Assembly: GCF_000685015.1 (NCBI RefSeq)
Contig: NZ_BAYA01000001.1
Coordinates: 62,001 to 126,000, forward strand
Length of the DNA: 64,000 nt
DNA from: Paraburkholderia bannensis NBRC 103871
Lineage (GTDB): Bacteria; Pseudomonadota; Gammaproteobacteria; Burkholderiales; Burkholderiaceae
Direction of reading: 5' to 3'
Within the stretch, counting starts at the first letter, position 1. The number at the start of each line of letters is the position of its first letter. Position numbers and translations under genes: made by a program. The notes under the pieces are model-generated. The model saw only the letters and a list, made by a program, of their open reading frames with translations, ran no database searches and was not told the DNA's origin. Below, piece by piece: positions 63,404-64,000 of this stretch.

Positions 63404-64000
63404 CTGCCCGAACGCGCGCGTTGCGCAGCCCGCAGCGCGCGCGAGTCGCCGCCAAGCGCATCGGTCGCGCGCGCGGCGCAGTCGAACAGCGCGTCGAGGT
63501 TGGCTTCGACGAAGGCGCGGTCGATGCGCGAGCTCGGCCCCGCAAGCGTCATCACGCCGCGCAACGTGTCGTGCACGCCGAACACCGGCATCGACACGCC
63601 CGAGGTCTCGCGATCGCGCTCGCCCACCGACATGCAGTAGAACGCGCGTCGCGTCTCATCGAAGCTCTCGCCCGGCTCGCCGCCGAAGGCGAGCAGCGCC
63701 CGCCCGCCCGAGCCTGTTTCAAGCGGCAGCACGTCGCCCTCGCGCACGTGGTGGCGTACCACATGTTTCGAATCCACCCGATGCAGGCAGACGCGCACCG
63801 CGTTGTCGCGCACGTAAAACGAAACGCTCTCCCCGCTCTTTTCCGCAAGCTCGCGCATCAGCGGCAGCAGGATGTCGCCCAGATTGAGGCTGCGCTGATA
63901 AAGGGCGCCCAGCGCGAACGTGGCGGCCCCAAGCTGATAGCGTCCGTCGTCCAGACGCAGCAGCAGGCGATGCTGGATCAGCGCGCCCGCTAGCCGCAGG
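63400..64000 (-). CDS. IclR family regulator, C-terminal part (5' truncated by window edge)
   Basis: About 200 residues of the effector domain and linker are visible; the HTH lies beyond the window. In-frame sequence before the first internal ATG reads LDDGRYQLGAATFALGALYQ. Next come VSFYVRDNAVRVCLHRVDSK, LPLETGSGGRALLAFGG and MPVFGVHDTLRGVMTLAG, all typical IclR effector-domain blocks. It is convergent with the lyase gene, overlapping its stop by four bases. It probably controls the transporter-transferase-lyase operon through the half-sites at 59795. Confidence 0.93.
   Translation of the reverse strand, partial: LRLAGALIQHRLLLRLDDGRYQLGAATFALGALYQRSLNLGDILLPLMRELAEKSGESVSFYVRDNAVRVCLHRVDSKHVVRHHVREGDVLPLETGSGGRALLAFGGEPGESFDETRRAFYCMSVGERDRETSGVSMPVFGVHDTLRGVMTLAGPSSRIDRAFVEANLDALFDCAARATDALGGDSRALRAAQRARSGS

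Noticed and set aside
1..64000. tRNA, rRNA, CRISPR array, insertion sequence or prophage genes
   Set aside because: None was recognised on either strand; no transposase, integrase or regularly spaced repeats were seen. A tRNAscan or Infernal run would settle small RNAs.

Overview
The window is about 64 kb of GC-rich, densely coding chromosome. It looks like a Burkholderiales beta-proteobacterium, most likely the Paraburkholderia/Caballeronia/Burkholderia group. The signs are strong G/C third-position bias, an mltG-tmk-holB-tatD block, SYLF-domain, PsiF and DUF2917 proteins, many acyl-CoA genes and a 2-aminoethylphosphonate locus. No rRNA, tRNA, CRISPR array, insertion sequence or prophage was seen. 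The organism assignment rests on gene content alone.

Layout. 1-1437: 3' part of purL. 1.6-2.8 kb: a Fic AMP-transferase behind an array of short repeats. 2.8-6.7 kb, minus strand: a redox/envelope group selO-msrB-yciB-bolA-ppiC. 6.9-18.9 kb: acyl-CoA and lipid metabolism (acyl-CoA ligase, FadB/FadJ-type bifunctional enzyme, nicotinamidase, thiolase, a MocR regulator, thioesterase, reductases, esterase). 18.9-25.9 kb: NRDE and YgfZ proteins, then mltG-tmk-holB-tatD, an ankyrin protein and a Rap1a/Tai-like protein. 26-31.5 kb: an MscS channel, trehalose-phosphate synthase OtsA, an AAA ATPase and a glycosyltransferase. 31.5-35.2 kb: small stress or envelope proteins. 35.2-38.2 kb: 2-aminoethylphosphonate degradation (phnW, phnX) with a divergent LysR regulator. 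38.5-47.2 kb: YnfA, a thioesterase, a 1463-residue hybrid kinase with two kinase cores, a PRC-barrel protein and a TPR-glycosyltransferase protein.

47.3-56.5 kb is the most unusual stretch. It holds a chemoreceptor, a periplasmic binding protein in an operon with a NarX-type sensor kinase, a second paralogous kinase that has lost its phospho-acceptor histidine, one NarL/RcsB-type response regulator, and several small proteins of unknown function. A palindrome with core AGGAWWTCCTGA occurs four times in this 9 kb. Three copies lie 107-118 bases upstream of start codons, and I saw it nowhere else in the window. I read this as one sensory regulon with its own operator, not yet described as far as I can tell.

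56.5-64 kb: a Fur-family regulator with a Fur-box-like site, a frameshifted secreted protein, a proline-rich secreted protein with a DUF2092 lipoprotein, and a carboxylate-utilisation operon (MFS transporter, CaiB-type CoA transferase, citryl-CoA-lyase-like enzyme). An IclR regulator that runs off the window end is convergent to this operon. The operon promoter carries three 10-bp half-sites arranged like known IclR-family (PcaU/PobR) operators.
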